A stretch of 64,000 nucleotides of DNA from Rhizobium album (GTDB lineage: Bacteria; Pseudomonadota; Alphaproteobacteria; Rhizobiales; Rhizobiaceae), in the NCBI RefSeq assembly GCF_003122325.1, contig NZ_QFBC01000016.1, positions 104,538 to 168,537 on the forward strand, given 5' to 3'. The position numbers and the translations under genes were made by a program. How positions within the stretch are numbered: position 1 is the stretch's first letter; the number at the start of each line of letters is the position of its first letter. Below the pieces are notes generated by a model, which was not told the origin of the DNA, did no database searches, and was given only the letters and a program-made list of their open reading frames with translations. Of this stretch, positions 27,273-36,710 are shown piece after piece.

Positions 27273-28580
27273 TTACCAGGCGATAGGCGCAAAGGGCCGT
27301 TTCGTTGCGATGCCCGGATACGCGGCGTTGTCGACGATGTCGAGATCGTAAGGGAAGCCGTTACCTTTGCTCCATTGGCCACCCACCAGAGGCGTCAGTG
27401 AGACATTCTTCACTGGACCGCCCTGCCAGCGAACGGACCCGACGATCGATTGGTAGTCCGTGGCGGTAATCGCCTCGACAATCGATTTCGGATCATTGAT
27501 GTCTTTCGTCCTCTTCAGCACGTCGACGGCAACCTCAAGCAACGCGTATTTGAAGCCGAGTGGCTGCACCCACTGGCGCTTCGTTTTGTCCGTATAGGCG
27601 GCGCAGAAGTCACGTGCCGACTGACCCGACAAGCCCGATTTGAAAGGATGGTTCGGTGACCACCAAACTTCCGTCGACAAGCCATATCCTCGCTCGCCAA
27701 CTGCTTCAATCGACGCAGGAAACAGCAGCGCCTTGGCGATCGTCGCAATCTTAGGATGGTAGCCTTGCTGACCCGCCTGAGACCAGAAGGTTGCGAAGTC
27801 TCCGGGATTGAACACACCGGTCAGAATCTCGCATTTGGCTTCCTTGAGCTTTGCGATCTGCGCCGTGTAGTCGGCGGCACCAGGTGTAAACAGCCCCGCG
27901 TCGAACAATTCGTATCCGGCGGCCTTGAAACGTGGCGGAAAGCCATGCTCCGGGTTGGATATCGCCACACCATCGGTATCGTTCGACCAAAGAGCTCCGA
28001 CGACCTTGTTGGTTTCGATTTTACTCCAAAGGGAAGTAAAGGTCTGAATAATCTGATCGACACCCCAGAAGAAGTGGTACGTATAGTCGAAACCGGTCTC
28101 GGGGTTGCCTCCGCGACCAAAGAAATAAGGTTCCCAAGGCACATCCGTCGATATGCAGGGAACTCCGTTCAACTCGCATTGGTCGGCCACTGGCCCGACG
28201 GTGTCACTGGAGCTCGATGCAAGCATTAGAACAACATTGTCGTTGGTGATGAGTTCAGCGGCGACTTCTGCAGATCGGCTGGAACTGGATTGGCTGTCGC
28301 GGACCAAAATTTCCACTGGCCGCACGGCATCGCCGACTTTGATACCTTCGCCGATCGCTTGACGGAAAGACTCCAACACGAAATCCAGCCCGGTGGAGAA
28401 GGTTGCCATGGCGCCGGTCTGCGGCGTGACGAATCCGATCCTGATTGGATCGCCGGCTGCTGATGCCGACCGAATAAGACTCGGCGCCATCAGCAGCCCG
28501 GCGCCCACGCCCGCCGCCTGCGTAAGAACTTTCCGCCTGGATAGGCTCTTGCTGAACGCTGATTTTGTTCCGATGCCCAT
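27273..28580 (-). CDS. ABC transporter substrate-binding protein (Liv/amide type)
   Basis: 435 residues. The N-terminus has a twin-arginine-like signal, SLSRRKVLTQAAGVGAGLL, so export may use the Tat route. The mature protein is a type I periplasmic binding protein (IRIGFVTPQTGAMATFS, then VLMLASSSSDTV, STDVPWEPYFFG). The ATG at 28580 is chosen over one 13 codons upstream because GGGAGGAAAAC precedes it. It gives the livGFHM importer its specificity; relatives bind amino acids, amides or aromatic acids. Confidence 0.9.
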   Translation of the reverse strand: MGIGTKSAFSKSLSRRKVLTQAAGVGAGLLMAPSLIRSASAAGDPIRIGFVTPQTGAMATFSTGLDFVLESFRQAIGEGIKVGDAVRPVEILVRDSQSSSSRSAEVAAELITNDNVVLMLASSSSDTVGPVADQCELNGVPCISTDVPWEPYFFGRGGNPETGFDYTYHFFWGVDQIIQTFTSLWSKIETNKVVGALWSNDTDGVAISNPEHGFPPRFKAAGYELFDAGLFTPGAADYTAQIAKLKEAKCEILTGVFNPGDFATFWSQAGQQGYHPKIATIAKALLFPASIEAVGERGYGLSTEVWWSPNHPFKSGLSGQSARDFCAAYTDKTKRQWVQPLGFKYALLEVAVDVLKRTKDINDPKSIVEAITATDYQSIVGSVRWQGGPVKNVSLTPLVGGQWSKGNGFPYDLDIVDNAAYPGIATKRPFAPIAW

Positions 28581-28605
28581 GTTTTCCTCCCATGGTGTGA
28601 TATGT

Positions 28606-28629
28606 CCCCGCAGCCACACGAGTGCGGGG
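28606..28629 (-). terminator. Hairpin between ALDH and binding-protein gene
   Basis: Seven-base perfect stem (CCCCGCA at 28606-28612 with 28623-28629), ten-base loop, immediately after the ALDH stop at 28632 on the minus strand and before the binding-protein start. Likely an intercistronic processing or partial termination point. Confidence 0.5.
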
Positions 28630-28631
28630 GG

Positions 28632-30095
28632 TTAGCCTGCGAAACGGACGTGGATGTTTTTCTCACGTGTGAAAGCGAGCAGTTCCGACAGGCATTCTTC
28701 CCGGCCGATTCCCGACTGCTTGTAGCCGCCGAATGGGGTCCCAAGAAAATGCTTGGCGACCTCGTTGACCCAGACGAATCCGGCTTCCACGCCTGCGGCG
28801 GCGCGGTGCGCGGCCTTCAGGTCGTTGGTCCAGATAGAGCAGGTCAGGCCGTACTCGACGGCATTCACATCGCGCAGCATCTGCTTTTCGTCCGACCAGG
28901 GCAGGACTGACAGGATCGGGCCAAAAACCTCTTCGTTTGCGATACGCATTGTCTGGTTGACGTCGACGAACACTGTCGGCTCGACGAAATTGCCTTCCGC
29001 AAGTTTTGGATCATCGGGGCGCTTGCCACCGAGCAGCAGTTTGGCTCCGTCTGCCTTCGCGACGTCGATATATCGCAGGACTTTCTCATACTGTTCTCTG
29101 CTGACGATTGCTCCCATCGTCGTTGCTGGATCTGTCGGAAGACCCGGACGATACTTGGCGACATGCTTTGGTAGTTTTTCGACAACAGCTGCGTAGATCG
29201 ATTCGTGAATGAATGCCCGGCTGGTGGAACCGCAGGACTGGCCGCACCATGTGAAATTCATCCCACCGATGACCGCGCTAGCAACTTCATCCGGATCGGC
29301 ATCGGGAAAAGCAATGAGTGCGTTTTTTCCGCCGAGTTCAAAAAGAAGAGGCTTCAACGTCTCGGAAGCAGCTTTCATTATGGCGCGGCCTGTCGGTACG
29401 CTTCCGATGAGAGTGACCATCGCAATGTCGGGGTGGGTGGACAGAGCAGCGCCCATTTCGCGGCCGCCGATTGCGACGTTGAAAACGCCGGCTGGGAAAA
29501 GGTGGCCGATGATTTCTGCCAGCCGGATCGCGGATAGCGATGCGACTTCCGGTGGCTTCATAATGACACTGTTTCCGGCCGCGAGCGGGGCGGCCGCCTT
29601 GGCGGCGGTGAACATGAAGGGATGGTTGAACGCCACAATTCTTGCCACGACGCCGAGAGGCTCGCGCGTGGTGAAGTTCACGACACCCGGACCCATCGGT
29701 ATCGAGTCGCCTTTCATTTCCGTCACGAGGCCAGCGAAGAAATCAAACTGGCCCGCCGCCTTTGCTGCGTCGCTGCGCATCTCATGAAAAGGGTTACCCC
29801 CGTCCGCCGAGTCAATCAGGGCAAGTTCATCCCCATGCTTGCGGATGAGGGCACCGGCCTCACGCAGAATCTTGGCACGCTCCAGAGGCGGAACATCCCG
29901 CCATGTTCGGAATCCTTGCTGCGCGGCGGCAATCACCGCCTCGGCATCATCGGATGTCCCATCGGCAATCTCGCCGAGTAGTTCGCCGGTTGATGGGCTC
30001 TTGGACTGAAGATAGCGGTTTGTCTTGGGGGCATGCCACTCGCCACCATAATAAAGTCCGCGACGGGTTGGGAGGTTGAGAGGAATTGCATTCAT
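28632..30095 (-). CDS. NAD(P)-dependent aldehyde dehydrogenase
   Basis: 487 residues, full-length ALDH and a paralogue of 14694-16178 (shared RRGLYYGG, GRAIMKAAS-type, ELGGKNALI, CGQSCGS). Catalytic Asn lies in AFNHP and the nucleophile is the second Cys of CGQSC. Its ATG overlaps the end of the dehydrogenase gene upstream by four bases, so it belongs to the dioxygenase-hydratase-aldolase block. The likely role is oxidation of the semialdehyde made by ring cleavage to the dicarboxylic/tricarboxylic acid (inference). Confidence 0.92.
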   Translation of the reverse strand: MNAIPLNLPTRRGLYYGGEWHAPKTNRYLQSKSPSTGELLGEIADGTSDDAEAVIAAAQQGFRTWRDVPPLERAKILREAGALIRKHGDELALIDSADGGNPFHEMRSDAAKAAGQFDFFAGLVTEMKGDSIPMGPGVVNFTTREPLGVVARIVAFNHPFMFTAAKAAAPLAAGNSVIMKPPEVASLSAIRLAEIIGHLFPAGVFNVAIGGREMGAALSTHPDIAMVTLIGSVPTGRAIMKAASETLKPLLFELGGKNALIAFPDADPDEVASAVIGGMNFTWCGQSCGSTSRAFIHESIYAAVVEKLPKHVAKYRPGLPTDPATTMGAIVSREQYEKVLRYIDVAKADGAKLLLGGKRPDDPKLAEGNFVEPTVFVDVNQTMRIANEEVFGPILSVLPWSDEKQMLRDVNAVEYGLTCSIWTNDLKAAHRAAAGVEAGFVWVNEVAKHFLGTPFGGYKQSGIGREECLSELLAFTREKNIHVRFAG

Positions 30096-31024
30096 GACGA
30101 GGCCCTCGATGTCTTTTCGGATAGTGAAGGTGTGGATGAGCGGGTTGCTGCCGGCCGCGACTTTCGAACCAGAGAGTGGTTGATAGACAGCAGAAGGCTT
30201 TGGAGGTCTGTTTTGGAGGCGCCTTTCTTCAACAGACGTCGGCCGGCTGATGCCCAGTCCTGTCGTTTGGCGATGGCTTCGGAGAGGAGCGGTTCCAAAC
30301 CGGATTGACGTACCGTCTCAGACACGGCGCGCATCTCTTCGGCTCGCCGTTTCCCATGCAAGAGCGTCCGCTCGATCATATATTGAGTAAGCGCCGTCCA
30401 GTCGGCCCCGGGTATCGTGTCTGCGAGCGAGTTCAAGACAGGGTCCACCACGTCGTAGTGGCTGGCTGCCAGAAGTGACTCCAGCGCTATTGCTTCCAGT
30501 CCCTTGATGAAGACTGATCGGCACATTTTGACCGCCGAAGCTGCCCCGATCTGCTGGCTGAAAATGGTGAGGTCCATGCCAAACCTTTCCATAACGGATA
30601 GGAACTCGGCAGCATGGCGACCCCCAAGCAACATGGGAGTGCGGATGCCTTTCGGCGGAACACTACTCATCACCGCCGCCTCTACGTAGCGGCCACCGAA
30701 GGCCTCCACGATCCGGCATGCCCCGCGTTTTGTGTCTGGAGACACCGAGTTGATGTCAACGACCAAGGGACCATGCGCCAGACCATATTGAATGCCTTCG
30801 ATCGCCTGCAATACAGCTCCCGCAGTCACACACACAAAAACCACATCAGCCTGCATGACAGCTTCACTCGCAGTGTCCGCCACCTTCAGATGCGCCCTGA
30901 AAGCGCGTTCACATGCCCGGCTGTCTATGTCGAAGACAGCGATGGCATCGGCCCCAGATTTGCTGAGGTCCGCTGCGAAATGCTCACCAACTTCGCCATA
31001 GCCTATGATGGAAAATGCCGTCAT
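30092..31024 (-). CDS. NAD-binding beta-hydroxyacid-dehydrogenase-like protein (DUF1932)
   Basis: 310 residues. N-terminal Rossmann domain of 6-phosphogluconate/3-hydroxyisobutyrate dehydrogenase type (IIGYGEVGEHFA, VFVCVTAG, VVDINSVSP) and a C-terminal helical domain with the KMCRSVFIKGLEA motif typical of DUF1932 proteins. It may oxidise a 2- or 3-hydroxy acid. The start at 31024 gives a four-base ATGA overlap with the gene before; a longer start lacks support. The last 25 residues are Ser/Arg-rich and overlap the ALDH start. Confidence 0.85.
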   Translation of the reverse strand: MTAFSIIGYGEVGEHFAADLSKSGADAIAVFDIDSRACERAFRAHLKVADTASEAVMQADVVFVCVTAGAVLQAIEGIQYGLAHGPLVVDINSVSPDTKRGACRIVEAFGGRYVEAAVMSSVPPKGIRTPMLLGGRHAAEFLSVMERFGMDLTIFSQQIGAASAVKMCRSVFIKGLEAIALESLLAASHYDVVDPVLNSLADTIPGADWTALTQYMIERTLLHGKRRAEEMRAVSETVRQSGLEPLLSEAIAKRQDWASAGRRLLKKGASKTDLQSLLLSINHSLVRKSRPAATRSSTPSLSEKTSRASS

Positions 31025-31944
31025 TGCGTTGTTCTCATTCTCAACAACTCGCCCGGGCTTGCCTCCCAAAGATCGTCAAGGACCATTGAATGCGGGACCA
31101 GGCCCTGTTCGCGGGAGTAACGAAGCACAAGGTCCAAGGGCGGGTCGAGTTCATCTCGACCGCATGGCAGGACAACACCCGTGGTCGCGGCGATGGCGTC
31201 CGCCGATTCCTGCAAGCCAGCGACAAAGGAAAGAACGGTTTCCGTTTCGTCGTTGGCGATGCTCCGTTTGGCGACGAGCACATGATTTACAGGCTTGAAC
31301 CCGTGTCTTGTGTGAAACTTCCGCGCGGCGGCGCCGGTATCTGGAAACACCGTCCTGAGACGTGTGTCACTCGGCACATCGTTGCCGAGTATCACAGCGT
31401 CCAGCTCACCATCCAGCAAAAGGTCAACAAGATTTCCACCGTCGGGGATACGGCGAACGTGAGCGGGATCTTCAATCCCCTCGACGTGCGAACCCTCGGC
31501 AACGCTCCATTGCAAGTCTTCGGTCTGGAGTCCGAACTCGTCGCCAAGTATGCCGCGGATCCAGACGGCCGTCGTCTGGCTGTATGCGCGCACGCCAACA
31601 CGCTTGCCCGCAAGGCTTTCCGGCCCATTGATCGACCGGTCGTTCGCTCGGCAAAGCAATGCTTCTTCCTGATAGCGGGCTGCGAGAGCCACCGGCAGCA
31701 GCACGATGGGTACCCCGGCAGCGCGTGCCAGGAAATAGGTAACGATCGCCATCTCCGAGATGTCGTAGGCGAGCTTGCGCACCATGGGAGCGAATGCCCG
31801 GCTTATGGGCTTCACGTCGATGAAGTCAAAAGATTGCGTCTGGCTTGCGACCATAGCCTGCTTAAGGCGGCGCGTCTGGGGATAGTCGCCGATAGTGACG
31901 CTCAGCGGTCGGTGGTTGGCATTTCGGCTCGAATAGCTGGTCAC
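31021..31944 (-). CDS. 4,5-dihydroxyphthalate-decarboxylase-like / periplasmic-binding-fold protein
   Basis: 307 residues without a signal peptide. It has the PBP-type fold of the Pht5 family: [50 protein letters not shown] and a C-terminal RYSREQGL, the last shared with the Pht5-like protein at 35667-36656. Family members decarboxylate 4,5-dihydroxyphthalate to protocatechuate or are uncharacterised. It is more divergent than its paralogue, so a role as decarboxylase of another ring carboxylate is possible. Overlaps neighbours by four bases on both sides. Confidence 0.8.
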   Translation of the reverse strand: MTSYSSRNANHRPLSVTIGDYPQTRRLKQAMVASQTQSFDFIDVKPISRAFAPMVRKLAYDISEMAIVTYFLARAAGVPIVLLPVALAARYQEEALLCRANDRSINGPESLAGKRVGVRAYSQTTAVWIRGILGDEFGLQTEDLQWSVAEGSHVEGIEDPAHVRRIPDGGNLVDLLLDGELDAVILGNDVPSDTRLRTVFPDTGAAARKFHTRHGFKPVNHVLVAKRSIANDETETVLSFVAGLQESADAIAATTGVVLPCGRDELDPPLDLVLRYSREQGLVPHSMVLDDLWEASPGELLRMRTTQ

Positions 31945-32633
31945 TTGGCGTCACCCCCCCATTCGAGGTAGGTCAGGCCTTTCGTCTTCAAAGCATCGCG
32001 CATGTCGTAGATATCGAGGCCCAGTTCTCCGGCTTTCAAGCGCGCGCGCGTGGCCTCCTCTTTTGCTTCCCGCGCTTTCGATCTGGCGAGTATGTCCGCG
32101 GCGTGCCGGTAGGGCACGACGACAACGCCATCGTCATCGGCGACAACGAGGTCTCCCGGCTCGACCAGTTGCCCCCCGCAGACAATCGGAACGTTCACAG
32201 ATCCCAGGGTCTCCTTGACGGTCCCCTGCGCTGAAATCGCCTTTGACCAAACGGGAAAGTTTATCTCTTTCAATTCCCGGACGTCGCGGCACCCGGCCTC
32301 GATGATCAAGCCGAGAACGCCTCGGCTGCGCAGGGATGACGCGAGCAACTCTCCGAAATATCCTTGATCACTTCGCGAGGTCGGAGAAACCACAAGTACG
32401 TCGCCGGGCCCGCATTGCTCTACGGCAACGTGAATCATCCAGTTGTCCGCCGGCGGAATACTGACGGTCACAGCAGATCCAGCAAGGCGAGCTCCGGAGA
32501 AAATCGGTCGCATATGGCTACCTAACATGCCGGTCCTGCCTTGCGCTTCATGCACCGTCGCCACGCCAAACGCCTGGTAGCCACGAATGATCGCTTCATC
32601 GAGCCGTGGAGGATTCGTATACACGACGCTCAT
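31941..32633 (-). CDS. galC: 4-carboxy-4-hydroxy-2-oxoadipate (CHA/HMG) aldolase, RraA-like
   Basis: 230 residues, the right size for LigK/GalC/ProA class II aldolases. The active-site signature GCRDVREL holds Arg116 and Asp117, equivalent to the substrate-binding Arg and metal-water Asp of the family; [12 protein letters not shown] and an N-terminal [11 protein letters not shown] also fit. The reaction cleaves 4-carboxy-4-hydroxy-2-oxoadipate to pyruvate and oxaloacetate, with side oxaloacetate decarboxylase activity. Adjacent to a GalB-type hydratase that would make its substrate. Four-base overlaps on both sides. Confidence 0.9.
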   Translation of the reverse strand: MSVVYTNPPRLDEAIIRGYQAFGVATVHEAQGRTGMLGSHMRPIFSGARLAGSAVTVSIPPADNWMIHVAVEQCGPGDVLVVSPTSRSDQGYFGELLASSLRSRGVLGLIIEAGCRDVRELKEINFPVWSKAISAQGTVKETLGSVNVPIVCGGQLVEPGDLVVADDDGVVVVPYRHAADILARSKAREAKEEATRARLKAGELGLDIYDMRDALKTKGLTYLEWGGDAK

Positions 32634-33358
32634 GGCAGCAGACTCCCGACGACATGCGGGAAGACGGCTTCGTAGGCTTCGCCGTAGGTGATCTTTTTAT
32701 CGGAGTTTCGAGCCGCCTGGGCGCCGCGTTGGAGCGCCACACGGGTGTAGTATTCCCACAGGTGCTCCTGTCCCTTCATGCATTCGATAGCCGCTTTCTT
32801 GCGGTCCCAGACCTCCCCGATGTCGAGCAGGACGTTGGGCATCCAGCGGCATTGTTCCGGCTGATGGGGCTCGAACAGCAGGACCTGCGGTGCGCCTATA
32901 ACGGCTTCGCTCGGATTGTGTCCATGCGCTTGGGCGACGATCCGCGCATTTTGTGCAAAGTCGCTCACGGCGGGATGATCGTGATTGTAGGGATCGAGCC
33001 GCGAATGCGTCAGCATGAATGCTGGACGAATCTTTCGATAGACATCAACAAGACGGAACAGGCTCTCTTTTTCGAGCTCAATCGGATAGTCTCCGAGATC
33101 CCAGAACTGGATATCTGATACGCCAAGAGCAACCGCGGCTTCTTCAGCCTCAACCTGGCGATCGCGCTTCACCCGGTTGAGCGTCATCCCGGATTGTTTC
33201 CAGAGTTTTGCAGATTCACCGCGTTCGCCGTACGACAGGCAGACAACGGTCACGGCTACACCCTTGGCAGAGTGAAGGGCGATTGCGCCTCCTGCACGCC
33301 AGACGAAGTCGGCCGAATGCGCACTGACCACGAGTGCGGTTGGTGAGGGGCTGCTCAT
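32630..33358 (-). CDS. galB: 4-oxalomesaconate hydratase, PIG-L (GalB) type
   Basis: 242 residues of the PIG-L/LmbE deacetylase fold. The start [19 protein letters not shown], the [16 protein letters not shown] segment, [23 protein letters not shown] and [17 protein letters not shown] correspond closely to what I recall of Pseudomonas putida GalB, which hydrates 4-oxalomesaconate to CHA with zinc. This is the strongest pathway marker in the window. It implies that the ring-cleavage product here is converted to 4-oxalomesaconate, as in gallate and protocatechuate 4,5-cleavage. Overlaps the dioxygenase and aldolase genes by four bases each. Confidence 0.92.
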   Translation of the reverse strand: MSSPSPTALVVSAHSADFVWRAGGAIALHSAKGVAVTVVCLSYGERGESAKLWKQSGMTLNRVKRDRQVEAEEAAVALGVSDIQFWDLGDYPIELEKESLFRLVDVYRKIRPAFMLTHSRLDPYNHDHPAVSDFAQNARIVAQAHGHNPSEAVIGAPQVLLFEPHQPEQCRWMPNVLLDIGEVWDRKKAAIECMKGQEHLWEYYTRVALQRGAQAARNSDKKITYGEAYEAVFPHVVGSLLP

Positions 33359-34335
33359 TCACTGACGCCTTTCTTCAGATCCGCCGGCAATGGCGGCGTT
33401 CCGTGTGTATGAAAACTCTCGATAGTTTTGAGACCCCACGCCTGGCCCCTTTTGCGTTCTGCCTCCGTCCAGACGATCGGCTTCCAATCGGGGGCAAGAA
33501 TGAGCCGCGCTCCGGCGTTCGCCACCTCGACGCGGTTGCCGGCGGGCTCGTACACGTAGAGGAAAAGGGTCTGTTGAACCCCGTGCTTATGAGGTCCTGT
33601 TTCGATATGGACGCCGTTCTCCATAAAGATATCCGCTGCTCGCAGCACATCATCGCGGCTGTCGACGGCATAGGTCACATGGTGGAAGCGGCCGCGGACA
33701 CCATGCGCCTCTTTTGTATAGGCAAAATCGTAGCTCTTGTTGGTCGCGGTCATCCACATGCCGGCTTCGCTGCCGTCATCAAGTACAATTTGCTCTGTCA
33801 GCCGGAAGCCGAGGTTCTGTTCGAAAAATTCTCGATTTGCCCTGATGTCTGAGGCAAAGCAGTTAAAATGGTCAATCCTGCGGACATTGATGCCGCGTGC
33901 TGGATACCGTTGCGCCTGATTTTTGAGGTAAGGCTTTTGATCCGGTTCAGGCTTGAAATATTCAGTGTCGTAATAAAGTTCGACGACGTGACCGTCCGGA
34001 TCGTGAAAACGGTAGGAGCGGCCGTGCCCGAGGTCGCCATCCGTCCAACCAATGCCAAGGCCTGTTCGCTCGAGCGCTTTTACACGCCGCTCCAGAGCCT
34101 GTTGGCTCCAGGTCCGGAACGCAACATGTCCCATTCCGGTCGTGCTGGATTCGGTCAGTTTCAGGGAATACCGTTCATAATCATCCCATCCGCGAAGGTA
34201 TAGGGAGTTTCCCTCCCGTCCCGAAACGGTCATGCCCATGACGTCGATAAAGAACGCTGCGGACTCAGCCATCTTATTGGTGAGAAGTTCCAAATGGCCA
34301 AGATGAGCGATGTCGTGCATCGGCTCTGTTGACAT
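33355..34335 (-). CDS. Type I extradiol ring-cleavage dioxygenase (catechol 2,3-dioxygenase-like, VOC)
   Basis: 326 residues with two vicinal-oxygen-chelate modules. Iron ligands are His156 (RIDHFNC), His218 or 219 (FHHVTYAV) and Glu270 (NRVEVAN), aligned with His153/His214/Glu265 of XylE; a second-shell histidine follows in GPHKHG. It cleaves a catechol-type ring next to the diol. The ATG at 34335 has GGAG at good distance; a GTG four codons upstream overlaps that site. First gene of the tightly overlapping block through ALDH. In known galB/galC pathways the dioxygenase belongs to the unrelated type II/LigAB or GalA group, so this combination is unusual. Confidence 0.9.
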   Translation of the reverse strand: MSTEPMHDIAHLGHLELLTNKMAESAAFFIDVMGMTVSGREGNSLYLRGWDDYERYSLKLTESSTTGMGHVAFRTWSQQALERRVKALERTGLGIGWTDGDLGHGRSYRFHDPDGHVVELYYDTEYFKPEPDQKPYLKNQAQRYPARGINVRRIDHFNCFASDIRANREFFEQNLGFRLTEQIVLDDGSEAGMWMTATNKSYDFAYTKEAHGVRGRFHHVTYAVDSRDDVLRAADIFMENGVHIETGPHKHGVQQTLFLYVYEPAGNRVEVANAGARLILAPDWKPIVWTEAERKRGQAWGLKTIESFHTHGTPPLPADLKKGVSE

Positions 34336-34485
34336 GATTATCTCCACCCCGCTCGGTCATGCGCGCACCCATCAAATAAGGCCTGCCTGGGCCGTTTAGA
34401 TGGTGCGCTGATTGGTGAATGAGGTTGTAGCCTGTAGGGCTTAGGCGAGGGGAATGACTAATTGGTAGTGCGATATATCGACTAG

Positions 34486-35502
34486 CTATAGCGCCTCGAA
34501 AACGTCGACAGGGTTAGCGATATCGACGTTAATGTCGGTTGTCTCGGTGGTGACGCCGAGTTTGGAAACGAGACCTTGATCAGAAATCTCATCGATATAG
34601 TGACGCAAACAGTCAACGAATGCTTTGGCAGGCAATGGTAAGGGCGATGTTTTGGTCATGATCAGACCCGCTGGCCGGATCGGTGCCCGCAAAGGCACCG
34701 AAATCACTTTCAGCGTTCCTCGGAGAAGGTCGCCGACCATCATCAGGCGTGGCATCGCGGCGATGACATTCGTGCCGAGCAGCATCTCGCGTATGAACCC
34801 GTAGGCATTCGATCGCAAGCCAGTCATTGGCTCAACATCCAGATCCGCGAGAACATGCTCGATTTCCTGGCCGATGCGTTGTGACACCGTTGGAAAGACC
34901 AGTTCATAGGAACGGATATGTTCCTTTGTAATCGTCACTTCCGAAAAGATGGGATGATCCGTCCGGGCAAGGAGGGATATAGGCTCTACCCAAAGTGGCT
35001 CACGCAAAAGTCCGTCCGGCCGAATGGGCTCGTAAAGTCGTCCGACGATAAGATCTAGTTCACCTGAAACCAGCTTGGGAAGCAGCTCTTCCGTTCGGCC
35101 CTCATGTAACCGCACCTGTAGATCAGGATGACGATCCTTGACCTGCATCAACACACCTGGCAATAGTCCCGTTGCCGTTACCGGCAGCGCTCCTACCGAT
35201 ATTCTGCCGCGTTCCGGATTGTGTATAAGGTCGAGCTCCTCATCAAGTCGAACCACCTCCGCCAGGATCTTGCGCCCACTCTTCAGCACCTGAATGCCTG
35301 CGTCGGTGACACGGACCCCACGGGTATGCCGCTCGAACAGCTGAATTTGGGTTATTTCCTCAAGTTCTCGCAACGTTTTCGTCAAGGCCGGCTGGCTCAT
35401 TCCGAGTTTGGCTGATGCCTTGAGAATACTACCCTGCGCTTCAATTGCATCGACAACTCTCAGCATCTGAAGCTTAAGACGGCGATCGAGATATCGACGC
35501 AT
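34486..35502 (-). CDS. LysR-family regulator (GalR/PcaQ-like)
   Basis: 338 residues. The N-terminal winged helix lies at about residues 8-66 (KLQMLRVVDAIEAQGSILKASAKLGMSQPALTKTLRELE region), with an effector domain of PBP type II after it. The N-terminus (RRYLDRRLKLQMLRVV) follows the PcaQ/GbpR subgroup that controls aromatic and sugar catabolism in rhizobia. It lies on the same strand between the Pht5-like gene and the dioxygenase, with 150 bases before the dioxygenase, where an operator would be expected. Probably the activator of the ring-cleavage block (inference). Confidence 0.9.
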   Translation of the reverse strand: MRRYLDRRLKLQMLRVVDAIEAQGSILKASAKLGMSQPALTKTLRELEEITQIQLFERHTRGVRVTDAGIQVLKSGRKILAEVVRLDEELDLIHNPERGRISVGALPVTATGLLPGVLMQVKDRHPDLQVRLHEGRTEELLPKLVSGELDLIVGRLYEPIRPDGLLREPLWVEPISLLARTDHPIFSEVTITKEHIRSYELVFPTVSQRIGQEIEHVLADLDVEPMTGLRSNAYGFIREMLLGTNVIAAMPRLMMVGDLLRGTLKVISVPLRAPIRPAGLIMTKTSPLPLPAKAFVDCLRHYIDEISDQGLVSKLGVTTETTDINVDIANPVDVFEAL

Positions 35503-35666
35503 GCGAGCCTCCCAATGTCAGTATCAGGGGATTTTCCGGCATCTTCCGCAGATGATCGAAATCCTCGATGTTACTGTCCTCCGGATGGCATTAGGCGCCT
35601 TTCTGCCGGCTCTGCTCAAATCGAATTAGAGTATGCATCGCCATCAACGAAAGTTATATCGACGGC

Positions 35667-36656
35667 TTACGCACCCGCGATCTCCTCCTCGCAGGGTGTG
35701 AACAGGTCGGCTATATCGTCGATCTTATGTGTCAGTCCCTGCTCTCGTGAGTAGCGGATCATGGCGGAGAGAGCGTTTTGGTTTTGCCCGACCCCATAGG
35801 GCCAGAATTCACGCCCCATCACGTCCTTGGCCTCGGCGTAGTTCTGCAGAGCCCACGGCATCGTGACCTGCAAGGCGTTGTCGTCCTCGATGGCGGCCAT
35901 GCACGCCGTCTTCGACGCGGCGAACGCCTTGAAAACAGATGTCGGCAGCCACGGATTGCGCTCCACGAGATCGCGCCGCACACCAATGACATGCATTATT
36001 GGAAAAAGCCCCGTCTTTCGGAAATACGATTTCTCCTCGGAGACGAAGTCCCGGAACAAGCGATCCACCGGAGCTGACCGATTAAGGTAGCATGATGGCG
36101 CTCGAGCGCTAACGATTGCATCCAGATCGCCGCGGGCGAACATCGCATCCAAAGTCTGATCCGCGGGAATGGGTTTGACGTCGAAAGGTGCGCCGAACGT
36201 AAGACCGAACTTTTCCTGCCGGCCAGGCTGGGACAGCCCGCCTGTGCGCCACGATATCTTATCTGAAGCCACCCCATACACGTCCGACAGCATGCCGCGC
36301 ACCCAGAGTGCGGCCGTCATCTGATATTCGGGAACGCCGACCAGCTTGCCCAGCAAGTCTTCAGGCCGGGAAATGCCTCGATCGGTCCGGATGTAAATGG
36401 CGGAGTGTCGGAACATGCGGGAAATGAAAACCGGAATGGCGACATACGGCGATATCCCGAGTTCCGTGGTGATGATATGACTGCTCATCGAAAGTTCGGC
36501 CACGTCGAACTCCGCCCGGCCATAGGCCCTGCTCAGTATTTCCTCCATCTTTAACGGGACGACGGTGGTATTGCAGCCCTCGACTCGGACACGCCCGTCC
36601 ATCAAGGGGATAACCCGGTCATAGGCTCGGCAGGCAATTGTGAGACTCAAGCTCAT
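35667..36656 (-). CDS. 4,5-dihydroxyphthalate decarboxylase-type protein (Pht5-like)
   Basis: 329 residues. The sequence follows the Pht5 family along its length: LTIACRAYDRVIPLMDGRV, EFDVAELSMSSHI, RHSAIYIRTDRGI, VGVPEYQMTAALWVRGML and LFPIMHVIGVRRDLVE. Pht5 converts 4,5-dihydroxyphthalate to protocatechuate and CO2, a logical entry to a protocatechuate-type meta pathway leading to galB/galC. No phthalate dioxygenase is visible in the window, so the substrate may be another ortho-dihydroxy ring acid. 54 bases downstream of the amidohydrolase. Confidence 0.87.
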   Translation of the reverse strand: MSLSLTIACRAYDRVIPLMDGRVRVEGCNTTVVPLKMEEILSRAYGRAEFDVAELSMSSHIITTELGISPYVAIPVFISRMFRHSAIYIRTDRGISRPEDLLGKLVGVPEYQMTAALWVRGMLSDVYGVASDKISWRTGGLSQPGRQEKFGLTFGAPFDVKPIPADQTLDAMFARGDLDAIVSARAPSCYLNRSAPVDRLFRDFVSEEKSYFRKTGLFPIMHVIGVRRDLVERNPWLPTSVFKAFAASKTACMAAIEDDNALQVTMPWALQNYAEAKDVMGREFWPYGVGQNQNALSAMIRYSREQGLTHKIDDIADLFTPCEEEIAGA

Positions 36657-36710
36657 GGCATTTCGCTCTTTCCGGAATTTGATCAGTCTCGATCAGGATG
36701 TTACAATGTG

